From contig CBDDLM010000004.1 in the NCBI GenBank assembly GCA_965230665.1, forward strand, positions 1,798,001 through 1,862,000: a stretch of 64,000 bases of DNA, written 5' to 3'. Below are positions 8,913 through 17,132 of this stretch, piece by piece. The stretch's first letter is position 1. Every line of letters starts with the position of its first letter. A program made the position numbers and the translations under genes. Under the pieces are notes generated by a model. That model was not told the origin of the DNA and ran no database searches. It was given only the letters and a program-made list of their open reading frames with translations. The stretch comes from JAGNRR01 sp965230665. GTDB taxonomy: Bacteria > Bacteroidota > Bacteroidia > Chitinophagales > Chitinophagaceae.

Positions 8913-10439
8913 ATGCAGAAAAAAGCGTTGCTTATAATAATGGATGGCTGGGGACATGGACAGGTTTCCGACACAGATGCTATTAAAAATGCCAATACTC
9001 CTTTTGTTGATTCTCTTTATAGTAAATATCCGAATACTGAGTTGGTAACCTATGGAAAACAAGTAGGATTGCCACAAGGCCAAATGGGAAATAGTGAAGT
9101 TGGCCATCTTAATATTGGCGCTGGACGTATCGTGTATCAAGAGTTAGAGCGAATTAATGTTTCTATTGAAGAAGGGGCATTTCAAAAAAATGAAGTCCTC
9201 CTGAACACATTAAATTATGTCAAAACAAATGATAAGGCTTTGCACCTAATTGGCTTGGTAAGTGAGGGGGGGGTGCATTCGCATATCGAACATATTAAAG
9301 CAATTTGTGATGTATGTCATAAAGAAGAAATTAACAAGTTGTTTATACATGCATTTACTGATGGACGCGATACGGACCCAGAAAGTGGTCTGAAGTACAT
9401 GGAATCGTTAATAAAACATTTGGAATGTTCCGTAGGAGAAATCGCTTCTGTAACAGGACGTTTTTATGGGATGGATAGAGATAAACGCTGGGAACGAGTT
9501 AAACTGGCTTATGATAATTTAGTAAAAGGCAATGGAACACAAAGTACAGATGTGTTGAATGCAATAAAGCAATCCTATGCAAATGGTGTGACTGATGAGT
9601 TTATTAAACCTATTACAATTGTTGACCAGAATAACAATCCAAAGGCGCTTATACAAGATGGAGATGCTGTGCTGTGTTTTAATTTTCGTACAGATCGATG
9701 TAGAGAGATTACTGAGGTACTGACACAAAGGGATATGCTAGAGTACGATATGCAAAAAATGAACTTACGTTATGTTACAATGACCCCCTATGATAAATCA
9801 TTTGAAGGTGTACATGTTCTTTTTGAAAGTACGGACTTAGTGAATACGTTGGGAGAGGTTTTAGAGCAGAATAATAAAAAGCAAATCCGCATTGCCGAAA
9901 CTGAAAAATATCCGCATGTAACTTTTTTCTTCTCGGGTGGGAGAGAAACTACTTTTAAGGGAGAGAAGAGAATTTTAAAAGCTTCCCCCAAGGATGTACC
10001 CACATATGATTTAAAACCTGAAATGAGCGCTTTTGATTTAACCGATGCCTTACTCCCAGAAATTAAATCAGGAGAAACAGATTTTATTTGTCTCAATTTT
10101 GCGAATACAGATATGGTTGGCCATACAGGAGTTTGGGAAGCTGCTATGAAAGCAGCCGAAACTGTGGATACCTGTGTAAGCAAACTGGTTCCCGCAGCGC
10201 TGGAGAGTGGGTATGCAATTTTCTTAACTGCAGATCATGGTAATAGTGATTGCCTGCGCAATGAAGATGGCTCACCTAATACAGCACATACTATGAATCC
10301 AGTGCCGCTATTTTTTATTACTAATGAAAAGAATGCAACGATAAAGCCAGGTAAACTGGGTGATATTGCTCCTAGTATTTTAAGCTATATGGGAATTGAA
10401 ATTCCTGAGGAAATGACCGGAGATGTTTTAATCGCCTAG
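8913..10439 (+). CDS. gpmI: 2,3-bisphosphoglycerate-independent phosphoglycerate mutase
   Basis: This glycolytic enzyme interconverts 3- and 2-phosphoglycerate using two Mn ions and a phosphoserine intermediate. The 508-residue protein has the alkaline-phosphatase-like metal site at the start (LLIIMDGWGHG, residues 6-15), the catalytic Ser61 in QMGNSEVGH, the inserted phosphotransferase domain (about 80-310), and the late metal motifs 'NFANTDMVGHTG' and 'TADHGNSD' near residues 395 and 440. Length is normal. It has its own promoter box. Its last 4 bases overlap the stop region of the convergent TonB receptor gene and no terminator is visible between them. Confidence 0.97.
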   Translation: MQKKALLIIMDGWGHGQVSDTDAIKNANTPFVDSLYSKYPNTELVTYGKQVGLPQGQMGNSEVGHLNIGAGRIVYQELERINVSIEEGAFQKNEVLLNTLNYVKTNDKALHLIGLVSEGGVHSHIEHIKAICDVCHKEEINKLFIHAFTDGRDTDPESGLKYMESLIKHLECSVGEIASVTGRFYGMDRDKRWERVKLAYDNLVKGNGTQSTDVLNAIKQSYANGVTDEFIKPITIVDQNNNPKALIQDGDAVLCFNFRTDRCREITEVLTQRDMLEYDMQKMNLRYVTMTPYDKSFEGVHVLFESTDLVNTLGEVLEQNNKKQIRIAETEKYPHVTFFFSGGRETTFKGEKRILKASPKDVPTYDLKPEMSAFDLTDALLPEIKSGETDFICLNFANTDMVGHTGVWEAAMKAAETVDTCVSKLVPAALESGYAIFLTADHGNSDCLRNEDGSPNTAHTMNPVPLFFITNEKNATIKPGKLGDIAPSILSYMGIEIPEEMTGDVLIA

Positions 10440-12754
10440 TTACTCAAAAGTTTAATTCCAACGAAAATGGTTCTAGGCATTGCTGGTCCGTAGATAAAAT
10501 TGCTATCTCGATTCTTTCCAATATCAAATGTCTTCTGGTAAGCATTAAGAACATTCTTAATGCCAGTATAAAATTCCAGATTAGAACCGATATTTTTAAA
10601 CGGAAACGTATAACCTATTTTAGCGCTTAACTCAGAAAAAGATTGTGACGTAATAATCTCATCAATAGTCTGATTAGGAGCACCAGCAAAGTGAGGTACT
10701 TGCATAGGTCCCGTATAAACATAATTTACGTTTGCATTGATTCTTTTGTTTGGTGTGAAGGATACATTGGCAAATCCATATTCATTTGGTGTTCTAACAA
10801 AATCTTTAATGCCTGGTAAACCGTCAATGTACTGCACGGCCTCATCGAATCGGCTAGACTGAATTGTGAAACCGGCTTCAATTTGATACTTCCGGTCATA
10901 GTTGGCACGAAGTTCTAGAATGCCACCTTGAACGGTAGCACCTTGACCATTTTGTTTTTCAAACAATTCTCCATAATTATCCTGACCAACTGGTTGCAAG
11001 AAAAATGCCTTTTGAAGTCTATTATAGAAACCTTCAATCGTAAACCCAAATACAAAATGTTCCGTTGGTTTATCAAAATTGATGCTCGTACTAATACTTT
11101 GAGATCGCTCTGGTTTTAAATCAGGTGATAATGAGACGCGAGAGATCCCACCACCTGCAAAGGCAATATGTAAATCTGTATCAAAGGCCTGGGGCGCTCT
11201 AAAACCAGCGCCATAGTTTATACGAAATTGTGTATTGCGTTTATATTTATAAAGCAAAGATGCCCTTGGACTGAGTATGGTTTGATCTACTAAGTTGTGT
11301 TGATCCATTCTTACACCGGTAAGCAAGGTTAATTGCGGCAGAATAGCCCAGTCACTTTGCACAAAAGCCCCAAAATCTTTCGTTGTTTGGTCAATAAGAT
11401 ATCGATAGGCAGGTATTTTATCCAATACATCATCGTAGAGGTACTCAGTACCAATGGTCAAGGTATTCTGCCCATTTAGAAAATGATCCAGTTTATGATT
11501 TACTTGAATTCCTACATTATAGGTACTTACATCTGATATGCCGTATGGTGGGTTTTCGATATGATTTTGATACTCATCAATATCATCTGGAATAATACCA
11601 GTATAGTGTTGTCGATCTGTGTTTTGCCAGGCTAGATACGAGATAACCGATGTTTTATGATCTCTAGAATTGATTTGATAGTCAGCACTACCCATCCAAA
11701 CATTATGAGTGCGTTCTTCCGACTGTTGAGCCAAGTATGCTGGTTTTTCTGGTACTATTTCACCTCCAAAACGATATTCATTCATATAACTCAGGCTCAA
11801 TTCTAATTTCTGATTCTTTTTTGGGAGAAAGAATAAGTTTGTTCCTAGTGCTTTGTTATTAACTAAGGGAATCTCAGAAAAATTATCACCGTTATGGTCA
11901 TAGGCTGTACGTTCTCGTTGATTTACGAAAAAAGAAGCTCCAGATTTTTTACTTTTAGAAACCAAAGTGGCATTTCCACTTATGATATTGTCATGGGCAC
12001 CGCCGTTGATGTTTTGGTAGGTGTAGTTAAGTTCATAACTATTCTTCTTCGGAATCTTAGTTAATACATTAACTGTGCCACCAATTGCACTAGACCCATA
12101 TAACGACGAACCTCCTCCACGCACGATTTCGATTCGGTCTATCATATTTACCGGTAGTTGTTCCATACCATATAAACCCGTTAATGGACTAAAAATTGGT
12201 CGGCCGTTAATCAGAATTTGAGAATAGCCTCCAGCCAGTCCATTCATTCTAAGTTGTGTATAATTACAGGTTTGACAATCGGTTTCAACGCGCAAACCTG
12301 GTTGAAATTTTAAGCCTTCCGATAAATTACAAGCTTGTACATTATCCATCGTTTTACCATCAACAACGTTTACTATAACAGGAGAATTTGTTTGTCTTTT
12401 AAAAGTTTTGGTTCCCGTAATCACCAGCTTTTCTAAGAGGAGTATTTTCTTATTTAAGTCAAAATCTACATGAGCAAGGGGCTTGTCTTTGTTCAACGTG
12501 ATCTCCTGTTCTACCTTTTCAAACCCTACGAAAGAGGCGATTATTTTATAAGTGCCAAATGGGATGTTATTCAGTACATATTTGCCTTGAGCGTTCGATT
12601 TAGTACCCATGTGGCTATTCGCAACTCGAATAGAAGCAAACTCTACGTTTTCACCTTGAAGCTTTATCGTTCCTTGAATGGATCCTTGCTGGGCTTTGAT
12701 ATCTTTTATAGATAGCAGAGTTATAGTAAAAATTATAGTAAAGAAGTATTTCAT
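10436..12754 (-). CDS. TonB-dependent outer-membrane receptor, probably for a metal ligand
   Basis: The 772-residue protein has a signal peptide (1-21), a carboxypeptidase-regulatory-like domain (about 23-108), a TonB plug (about 118-235) with 'LINGRPIF' and 'IEIVRGGGSSLYGSSAIGG', then a beta-barrel ending in an aromatic-containing strand. The plug has an unusual Cys set: C142, then C160 and C163 in a CQTC motif, possible metal or disulfide site. It is divergent from a DtxR/MntR-type metalloregulator. Its promoter (TTG-N19-TAgtTTTG on the minus strand) is overlaid by a perfect 7-bp inverted repeat, so metal-dependent repression is likely. Iron, manganese, haem or another chelate are all possible substrates; I cannot choose. 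Confidence 0.88.
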   Translation of the reverse strand: MKYFFTIIFTITLLSIKDIKAQQGSIQGTIKLQGENVEFASIRVANSHMGTKSNAQGKYVLNNIPFGTYKIIASFVGFEKVEQEITLNKDKPLAHVDFDLNKKILLLEKLVITGTKTFKRQTNSPVIVNVVDGKTMDNVQACNLSEGLKFQPGLRVETDCQTCNYTQLRMNGLAGGYSQILINGRPIFSPLTGLYGMEQLPVNMIDRIEIVRGGGSSLYGSSAIGGTVNVLTKIPKKNSYELNYTYQNINGGAHDNIISGNATLVSKSKKSGASFFVNQRERTAYDHNGDNFSEIPLVNNKALGTNLFFLPKKNQKLELSLSYMNEYRFGGEIVPEKPAYLAQQSEERTHNVWMGSADYQINSRDHKTSVISYLAWQNTDRQHYTGIIPDDIDEYQNHIENPPYGISDVSTYNVGIQVNHKLDHFLNGQNTLTIGTEYLYDDVLDKIPAYRYLIDQTTKDFGAFVQSDWAILPQLTLLTGVRMDQHNLVDQTILSPRASLLYKYKRNTQFRINYGAGFRAPQAFDTDLHIAFAGGGISRVSLSPDLKPERSQSISTSINFDKPTEHFVFGFTIEGFYNRLQKAFFLQPVGQDNYGELFEKQNGQGATVQGGILELRANYDRKYQIEAGFTIQSSRFDEAVQYIDGLPGIKDFVRTPNEYGFANVSFTPNKRINANVNYVYTGPMQVPHFAGAPNQTIDEIITSQSFSELSAKIGYTFPFKNIGSNLEFYTGIKNVLNAYQKTFDIGKNRDSNFIYGPAMPRTIFVGIKLLSN

Positions 12755-12773
12755 AACGACGAAATTCGTTTTG

Positions 12774-12803
12774 CAAAACTATATTGTTAGTATGTGCTAA
12801 CAA
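12774..12803 (-). promoter_or_regulatory. Promoter of the TonB receptor (TTG-N19-TAgtTTTG)
   Basis: On the minus strand the -33 TTG lies at 12803-12801 and the -7 box TAgtTTTG at 12781-12774, with 19 bases between, an excellent fit to the Bacteroidota housekeeping promoter. The receptor ATG at 12754 follows 19 bases later. Confidence 0.65.
12784..12803. promoter_or_regulatory. Candidate DtxR/MntR operator: inverted repeat TTGTTAG-N6-CTAACAA
   Basis: Perfect 7-bp arms at 12784-12790 and 12797-12803 with a 6-base spacer. One arm contains the receptor's -33 TTG and the rest fills the -33/-7 spacer, so bound repressor would block RNA polymerase. The TTAG/CTAA half-sites resemble those of DtxR-family operators, and the regulator gene starts 44 bp away. 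Binding is inferred. Confidence 0.6.
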
Positions 12804-12824
12804 AATTATTCCGATATATTTTTC

Positions 12825-12832
12825 TATTTTTG
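12825..12832 (+). promoter_or_regulatory. -7 promoter box TAttTTTG of the DtxR/MntR gene
   Basis: Matches TAnnTTTG and ends 15 bases before the regulator ATG at 12848. No good -33 TTG is seen at the expected distance. The operator palindrome lies just upstream, so autoregulation is possible. Confidence 0.45.
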
Positions 12833-12847
12833 GATAAAGCTTAGGAT

Positions 12848-13504
12848 ATGCCCACTCAAACTATCGAGAATTACCTTAAAGCACTCTATTACTTACATCA
12901 GAAAAGCCAGCACATTTCACTATCTGACTTGGGTACCGAAGTACAAGTTAGTAAGCCAACGGCCAATGGAATGGTAAAAAGATTGCAGGCCAAAGGTTGG
13001 GTAAAGTATGAAAAGTATAAGCCATTGGAGCTTACAGAAAAAGGATTACGATTAGCAGCTATTATAGTAAGAAAGCATAGGTTGTCTGAAATGTTCTTAA
13101 CCCAAATTATGCATTTCGGTTGGGAGGAAGTGCATGAAATTGCAGAAGAATTAGAGCATGTGGGTTCACAAATATTTTTTGACCGAATGGATGAGTTGCT
13201 AGGATTTCCAGTCACTGATCCGCATGGGTCTCCCATTCCAGATAAGCATGGAAATTATGTTAAACCGAATTACAAAGCTTTATCCAAAGTATCACCGGGT
13301 AAACAAGTAAGGCTCCGAGCTTTAAAGAATAGTTCAACAGATTTCTTACTTTTTCTAAATAAGAAATCCTTACCATTAGGCACAGACATTACCATAAATC
13401 AGATCGAACCGTTTGATAAAAGTGTAACGGTATCGTACAGTGGTAATAAAAACATTGTACTAAGCGATGCTGTCTGTAACTGTCTTTTAGTCGAGGAATT
13501 GTAA
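12848..13504 (+). CDS. DtxR/MntR-family metal-dependent transcriptional regulator
   Basis: The 218-residue protein has an N-terminal winged helix (about 1-65, 'TIENYLKALYYL' and 'VSKPTANGMVKRLQAKGWV'), a metal-binding dimerisation domain (about 66-140) and a C-terminal FeoA/SH3-like domain (about 145-218). Metal ligands visible by alignment are the His in 'VRKHRLSE' and the E-x-x-E-H of 'EELEHVGS', as in MntR. The N-terminal D8/E11 pair of Bacillus MntR is not conserved (Asn and Lys here), so iron or manganese specificity stays open. It is divergent from the TonB receptor and most likely represses it through the palindrome between them. Confidence 0.9.
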   Translation: MPTQTIENYLKALYYLHQKSQHISLSDLGTEVQVSKPTANGMVKRLQAKGWVKYEKYKPLELTEKGLRLAAIIVRKHRLSEMFLTQIMHFGWEEVHEIAEELEHVGSQIFFDRMDELLGFPVTDPHGSPIPDKHGNYVKPNYKALSKVSPGKQVRLRALKNSSTDFLLFLNKKSLPLGTDITINQIEPFDKSVTVSYSGNKNIVLSDAVCNCLLVEEL

Positions 13505-13526
13505 GAAAATTTAAATTGGTTTCATC

Positions 13527-13847
13527 TTATTTTTTATCTAAATAATCTGATAATTTAGATAGAGAGTCATCCCAAAATTTATCGTAGAAGGCGAGCCATT
13601 TTTTTACTTCTTTAAGCGCTACAGGGTTCGCCGTACAAAAACGTTCACGCCCTTTGTTTGAAATTTTGATGAGTTGAGCCTCCTCTAAAATCTTGATATG
13701 TTTTGTAACGCCTTGCCGGCTCATTTCAAAATCAGTACAGATCTGTGTAATAGAAAGCGCAGTCGAAACCATTACAAGTGAATGAAAAATTTTCATGCGT
13801 GATGGGTCCGACAGCGCCTTAAAAAGTTTAGATACTTTTTTGTTCAT
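13527..13847 (-). CDS. ArsR-family winged-helix regulator
   Basis: A 106-residue protein that is little more than one winged helix: 'KLFKALSDPSRMKIFHSL' at the start, recognition region 'TQICTDFEMSRQGVTKHIKILEEAQLI' at about 34-60 and the wing 'ISNKGRERFCTANP'. There is one Cys in the HTH region and one in the wing but no classic ELCVCD metal site, so it belongs to the non-metal ArsR group that pairs with SRPBCC proteins. It starts 3 bp after the SRPBCC gene ends, so the two form an operon. The usual model is autorepression of such a pair. Confidence 0.88.
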   Translation of the reverse strand: MNKKVSKLFKALSDPSRMKIFHSLVMVSTALSITQICTDFEMSRQGVTKHIKILEEAQLIKISNKGRERFCTANPVALKEVKKWLAFYDKFWDDSLSKLSDYLDKK

Positions 13848-13850
13848 GAA

Positions 13851-14261
13851 TTAGTTGCTAAGATAGCTTGTCAAATCGGTAACACATTTAATCCAACCTT
13901 TACTAAATCCTTCGAATAATTGTATGGCCATAGATTCTTCATATTTAGAGATACCTGTATGTTCTATTATAAGCTTTGTGCCCTCCGTTACTTTTTCAAG
14001 CTTCCAATCCACGAGGGTTTCTACGGATGTATTTTGTACAACCCAAGTATAGGAAAGATGATAGGGGCTCGCTTTTTTGACTACCCCATTTATTTGAGAA
14101 CAATCTTCTCCTTTACTGGTGAAAGTATATTCATAGCCTGGTTCCGCTTTAAAATCGGCGTTTACAAACCACTCATTGATTTCTTCTTGTTTGCTTATTG
14201 CATTCCATACGGTATCAATATCCTTGGCAAACGTGATCTCCTTTTTAATAAAGTCTTGCAT
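13851..14261 (-). CDS. SRPBCC (AHSA1-like) protein paired with ArsR regulator
   Basis: The 136-residue protein follows the activator-of-Hsp90-ATPase-homologue pattern: 'IDTVWNAISKQEEINEWFVNADFKAEPGYEYTF'-like start, then 'YTWVV', 'VDWKLEKVTEGTKLIIEHTG' and a terminal helix 'EGFSKGWIKCVTDLTSYL'. This is a hydrophobic-pocket fold that binds small ligands or client proteins. It precedes the ArsR gene by 3 bp on the same strand. Ligand unknown. Confidence 0.85.
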   Translation of the reverse strand: MQDFIKKEITFAKDIDTVWNAISKQEEINEWFVNADFKAEPGYEYTFTSKGEDCSQINGVVKKASPYHLSYTWVVQNTSVETLVDWKLEKVTEGTKLIIEHTGISKYEESMAIQLFEGFSKGWIKCVTDLTSYLSN

Positions 14262-14323
14262 AATTAATATTTTATAATAGGACGAAGATAAGATAAAAAT
14301 TATAAATGCAACTAAATGGTTGC

Positions 14324-15325
14324 CTAATTATTTTGATAACATTTCTTCCTATACTCGAGTGGGGTTTGCAAAGTCTGTGATTTAAAAAACCTGATGAATG
14401 TACTACTTTCAGAAAAACCTAACAGATAACAAATTTCCTCTATAGACTTTTCATTTTCTTCCAGATAAGTTTTAGATAGTTTCAACAGCAACTCAAATTC
14501 TATTTTTTTATAGTTGGTGTTCAACTCTTTTAGTCTTCGCTGCAAGGTTCGTTTAGACAGTAGCATTTCTTCTGCGGCTTGATTTATAGAAATACGTTCA
14601 GGTTTATGTTTAAGAATACACTTTTTAAGCTCATGGATTACTTCATGCTCTTGCGATAAAGAATCGATCTCAACTTTTATTTTTTTTATAAGGTTTTCAA
14701 GCAGACCAGCGTCTGTTTTTTTTACGTATTTTTTAAAGATCTTTTGTTCAAAAACAATTTCATTTGTGGGGTGATTGAATTTCAGACTACAATTAAATAG
14801 CCTGAAATATTCATTAAGATTTCTTGGTTTCGAATACTTAAACCCTATATAGATAGGAAAGTACTTCTGATTCGTATAGGTCGTTATTGACTTTAAAGCA
14901 GATAACAATGTTAGATCTAGTATTTGCTTTTTTGCATATGATGAATAGACCTTCCAATTTGGATTCTCTTCGAAAACGAGCGCATAATTATTTTTATTCT
15001 TTATTAAAGTAGATGCAAGTGCATCACTGATTTGCTTCGAATACCTAACACCATTGTCAAAAGCATCTTCAAGTGTTTCACTATATTGCATGATACTATT
15101 TACATAGGCTGTCACCTTTAGAGAAATGCGTTCCCCTATATGGAGGCCTAAATTATCATCTTGTAACGTTCTACCAAAATTGTTTAAAAGAGCTGATGTG
15201 GTTTTATAGTCGATGTGTTTTTGATTTAAGAGATGCCCGTATTTCTCTAAAAGAGCTTTAGCGTCTTGTTGTCTTAGTGTCGCGTAATTCATTAAATCTT
15301 GTACTAGCGCCGAGGAGAAATACAT
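14324..15325 (-). CDS. AraC-family regulator with Arabinose_bd-type N-domain
   Basis: The protein of 333 residues has an N-terminal domain like that of OruR/ArgR-type regulators (about 5-190, with 'DNLGLHIGERISLKVTAYVNSIMQYSETLEDAF' features) and a C-terminal AraC HTH (about 235-330) with 'ISINQAAEEMLLSKRTLQRRL' and 'SIEEICYLLGFSESSTFIRFFKSQ'. I chose ATG 15325 because a promoter (TTG 15360-15358, N20, ATTCTTTG 15337-15330) ends 4 bases upstream; the longer TTG start at 15352 would lie inside that promoter. ATG 15292 is another candidate. It is divergent from a small membrane-protein gene with overlapping promoter region, a likely target. Confidence 0.87.
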   Translation of the reverse strand: MYFSSALVQDLMNYATLRQQDAKALLEKYGHLLNQKHIDYKTTSALLNNFGRTLQDDNLGLHIGERISLKVTAYVNSIMQYSETLEDAFDNGVRYSKQISDALASTLIKNKNNYALVFEENPNWKVYSSYAKKQILDLTLLSALKSITTYTNQKYFPIYIGFKYSKPRNLNEYFRLFNCSLKFNHPTNEIVFEQKIFKKYVKKTDAGLLENLIKKIKVEIDSLSQEHEVIHELKKCILKHKPERISINQAAEEMLLSKRTLQRRLKELNTNYKKIEFELLLKLSKTYLEENEKSIEEICYLLGFSESSTFIRFFKSQTLQTPLEYRKKCYQNN

Positions 15326-15329
15326 ATTG

Positions 15330-15360
15330 CAAAGAATGGCACAAAATGTCAATTTTACAA
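15330..15360 (-). promoter_or_regulatory. Promoter of the AraC-type regulator
   Basis: TTG at 15360-15358, 20-base spacer, then ATTCTTTG at 15337-15330 (one mismatch to TAnnTTTG), 4 bases before ATG 15325. Confidence 0.45.
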
Positions 15361-15373
15361 AGTGGCTTCAAAA

Positions 15374-15381
15374 TAAATTTG
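15374..15381 (+). promoter_or_regulatory. -7 promoter box TAaaTTTG of the small membrane-protein gene
   Basis: Full TAnnTTTG match, 15 bases before ATG 15397. Its upstream half would share sequence with the divergent AraC-gene promoter at 15330-15360. Confidence 0.45.
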
Positions 15382-15396
15382 TACGGAAATAGGAAA

Positions 15397-15813
15397 ATGA
15401 ATCTAAAAAAATCCATTCTACTGACGATTTTACTTTTTGTACTAAGCAATATTTTAACCACAATATGGTATGCCTCTACAGATGCCGCAAACTACGTTTC
15501 GTTTAGAAGGGAGGAAATTAATTACGGAGGACTCATGTTAAACCATTTGATTTTTGCAGTTGGTTTCATGTATTTATTTCCTTTTTATGCACGTGTTCAT
15601 AATAGTAAATCGAGTGCTTTTCTTTTTGGAGTCATACTATCGAGTATCATGTTTATACCAACAGGTTTAGTTGTGCGAAGCATCTGGACTGTAGAGTTTA
15701 ATACCATTTTCTTGATGAACACCATTGCACATTTGATAATTGGCGGTGTTTTAGGTTTGGTATCCAATATTATGTACAACTATAAAAGGGAATCTTATGA
15801 TAGCAATGAATAA
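15397..15813 (+). CDS. Small four-helix membrane protein, unknown family
   Basis: From ATG 15397 the product is 138 residues with four hydrophobic segments (about 5-25, 42-62, 68-90, 100-122), short loops and a basic, Ser-rich tail. It has the look of the DUF-type small membrane proteins of Bacteroidota, but I do not recognise the family. An upstream GTG (15277) would add 40 residues that overlap the AraC gene antisense and the promoters; I reject it. The gene overlaps the start of the DUF1801 gene by 17 bp, so the two are probably cotranscribed, and the divergent AraC regulator is the likely controller. Confidence 0.65.
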   Translation: MNLKKSILLTILLFVLSNILTTIWYASTDAANYVSFRREEINYGGLMLNHLIFAVGFMYLFPFYARVHNSKSSAFLFGVILSSIMFIPTGLVVRSIWTVEFNTIFLMNTIAHLIIGGVLGLVSNIMYNYKRESYDSNE

Positions 15814-16150
15814 CAAGGAAATAAGGGTTTACGTAGATGGGCTGAGCGACTTTCAGAAAGAAATCGTACTGGCCATACGGGAAGCAGTTCTATCTGCCGA
15901 TAAAAAAATGCAAGAAGCTATTAAATGGAGTAGTATTGCTTTTTACAACAATAAAAATATTTGTGGTTTTCGGGTAGCCAAAGCGCATATAACATTACTG
16001 TTTATGGAAGGCGCTCTGCTTAATGATCCGAAGGGTTTGTTACAAGGAACAGGTGTTAAGGCTAGGACTTATAAAGTATCATCGGTAAGTGATATTGATC
16101 GTAAGGGCATTCAGGATTTGGTAAGAGAATGCCTAAAGTTGGGTATGTAA
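15797..16150 (+). CDS. DUF1801 (YdhG-like) protein
   Basis: The 117-residue protein has the DUF1801 pattern: 'YVDGLSDFQKEIVLAIREAVLSADKKMQEAIKWSSIAFYNNKNICGF' followed by 'ITLLFMEGALLNDPKGLLQGTGVKARTYKV' in outline. This iron-chaperone-like (frataxin-like/YdhG) fold has no settled function. ATG 15806 (three codons in) is an equally good start. It overlaps the membrane-protein gene and ends 4 bp before the convergent conserved protein at 16155. Confidence 0.85.
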   Translation: MIAMNNKEIRVYVDGLSDFQKEIVLAIREAVLSADKKMQEAIKWSSIAFYNNKNICGFRVAKAHITLLFMEGALLNDPKGLLQGTGVKARTYKVSSVSDIDRKGIQDLVRECLKLGM

Positions 16151-16154
16151 TCAT

Positions 16155-16568
16155 TTATATTGCACGCATCTTATTATTCCGTTTTTCGTGCTCTACTTCG
16201 GCAAGACCGAGGTGTTCTAGTAAAGGTGGAATATACATGCCAAAACGACCTCGAAAATTTTTCTTTAGTCCATACCAACCGCCGATTGGATTTTTTGTAG
16301 AGCGTCCCCAGTCTTCAATGGTATCTGGTTTTGTTGCTACTTTTTCATCCTTGCTCCCTAATAACATCCAATCACCATGCTTTTTAAGCATTTTATGTAG
16401 ATCAGCTATACAACGAATATCATAGTGTAAGACCGTTTTACCAACTGTACATACTAGTATTTCTTGTCCATCTTTTTCAGCGACATGCATGGTATACTCC
16501 GAGGATAGGGGAGGAGTTTTTAGCGTTAACGGCTTGTCTTGGGTTCCTATTAATTTTTTATAATTCAT
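16155..16568 (-). CDS. Conserved soluble protein, DUF6855-like
   Basis: The 137-residue protein begins 'MNYKKLIGTQDKPLTLKTPP' and has strongly patterned blocks 'DIRCIADLHKMLKKHGDWMLLGS' and 'GGWYGLKKNFRGRFGMYIPP', ending 'RNNKMRAI'. I recognise it as a widely conserved uncharacterised family (I believe DUF6855), often found near SRPBCC or ArsR genes in accessory regions. No signal peptide or membrane segment. It lies 9 bp downstream of the secreted SRPBCC gene on the same strand, so they are probably one operon. Confidence 0.65.
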   Translation of the reverse strand: MNYKKLIGTQDKPLTLKTPPLSSEYTMHVAEKDGQEILVCTVGKTVLHYDIRCIADLHKMLKKHGDWMLLGSKDEKVATKPDTIEDWGRSTKNPIGGWYGLKKNFRGRFGMYIPPLLEHLGLAEVEHEKRNNKMRAI

Positions 16569-16577
16569 AAAGGCTGT

Positions 16578-17069
16578 TTATTTTCTTTCGGCGGCTTTTT
16601 TTAAGTCTGCGGTAAATTGCTCGAACGATGCATCGAATGGAGGTATTTTTTTGGCAAATAGTGGGAACAAGGGACCACCAATTTTTTCTTTCATAGAAAA
16701 GAGGGTCCCGTTTTTTACTTTTGTTAGCGTATAGATTCTCTTACCCATCGCATCGCCCCAAATAAGCTTTTCATGTTTCTGCATTTCCTTAACCTTGAGG
16801 TTGAAGGTACGTGATGAGTCTAACGTACTTTTTAATTTTATTTTTTCACCCTTAGCAATGGTGCCATCTATTGAAATGATCGTACTATTCCAGCTAGGAT
16901 AGTGAGCGGCGTCGGTTAATAGTGCCCATATGGTTTCTGGTTGAGCATCAATGATGGTTTGAATACGAGTTGATCGGCTAAATGTTTTTTTTTGGGTTGT
17001 GGCTTTCCCGTCTTGAGCGGACGTTGAAATGAATGTCATAATAAATAGTAATGTGATAATGTTTTTCAT
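16578..17069 (-). CDS. Exported SRPBCC-fold protein
   Basis: Starting at ATG 17069, the 163-residue product has a signal peptide (MKNIITLLFIMTFISTSAQ) and one SRPBCC domain ('TIIDAQPETIWALLTDAAHYPSWNS', 'GEKIKLKS', 'KEKIGGPLFPLF'). The domain normally binds a hydrophobic ligand. Export is unusual for this fold. A start 15 codons upstream is possible but would put a second hydrophobic stretch in front of a good signal peptide, so I reject it. Next gene upstream is a Crp/Fnr regulator 63 bp away in the same direction. Confidence 0.75.
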   Translation of the reverse strand: MKNIITLLFIMTFISTSAQDGKATTQKKTFSRSTRIQTIIDAQPETIWALLTDAAHYPSWNSTIISIDGTIAKGEKIKLKSTLDSSRTFNLKVKEMQKHEKLIWGDAMGKRIYTLTKVKNGTLFSMKEKIGGPLFPLFAKKIPPFDASFEQFTADLKKAAERK

Positions 17070-17132
17070 ATTTTCTTTAAAAAACAAAGAAAATACGCAA
17101 TGTGTAAAGGTCACTTTACATATGTTAAGAAA

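Noticed and set aside
15277..15396. GTG-started N-terminal extension of the small membrane protein
   Set aside because: It would cover the AraC gene start on the other strand and both promoters; ATG 15397 gives a normal membrane-protein start.
16129..16425. 98-codon forward ORF
   Set aside because: It is antisense to the conserved DUF6855-like gene, whose protein pattern is strong.
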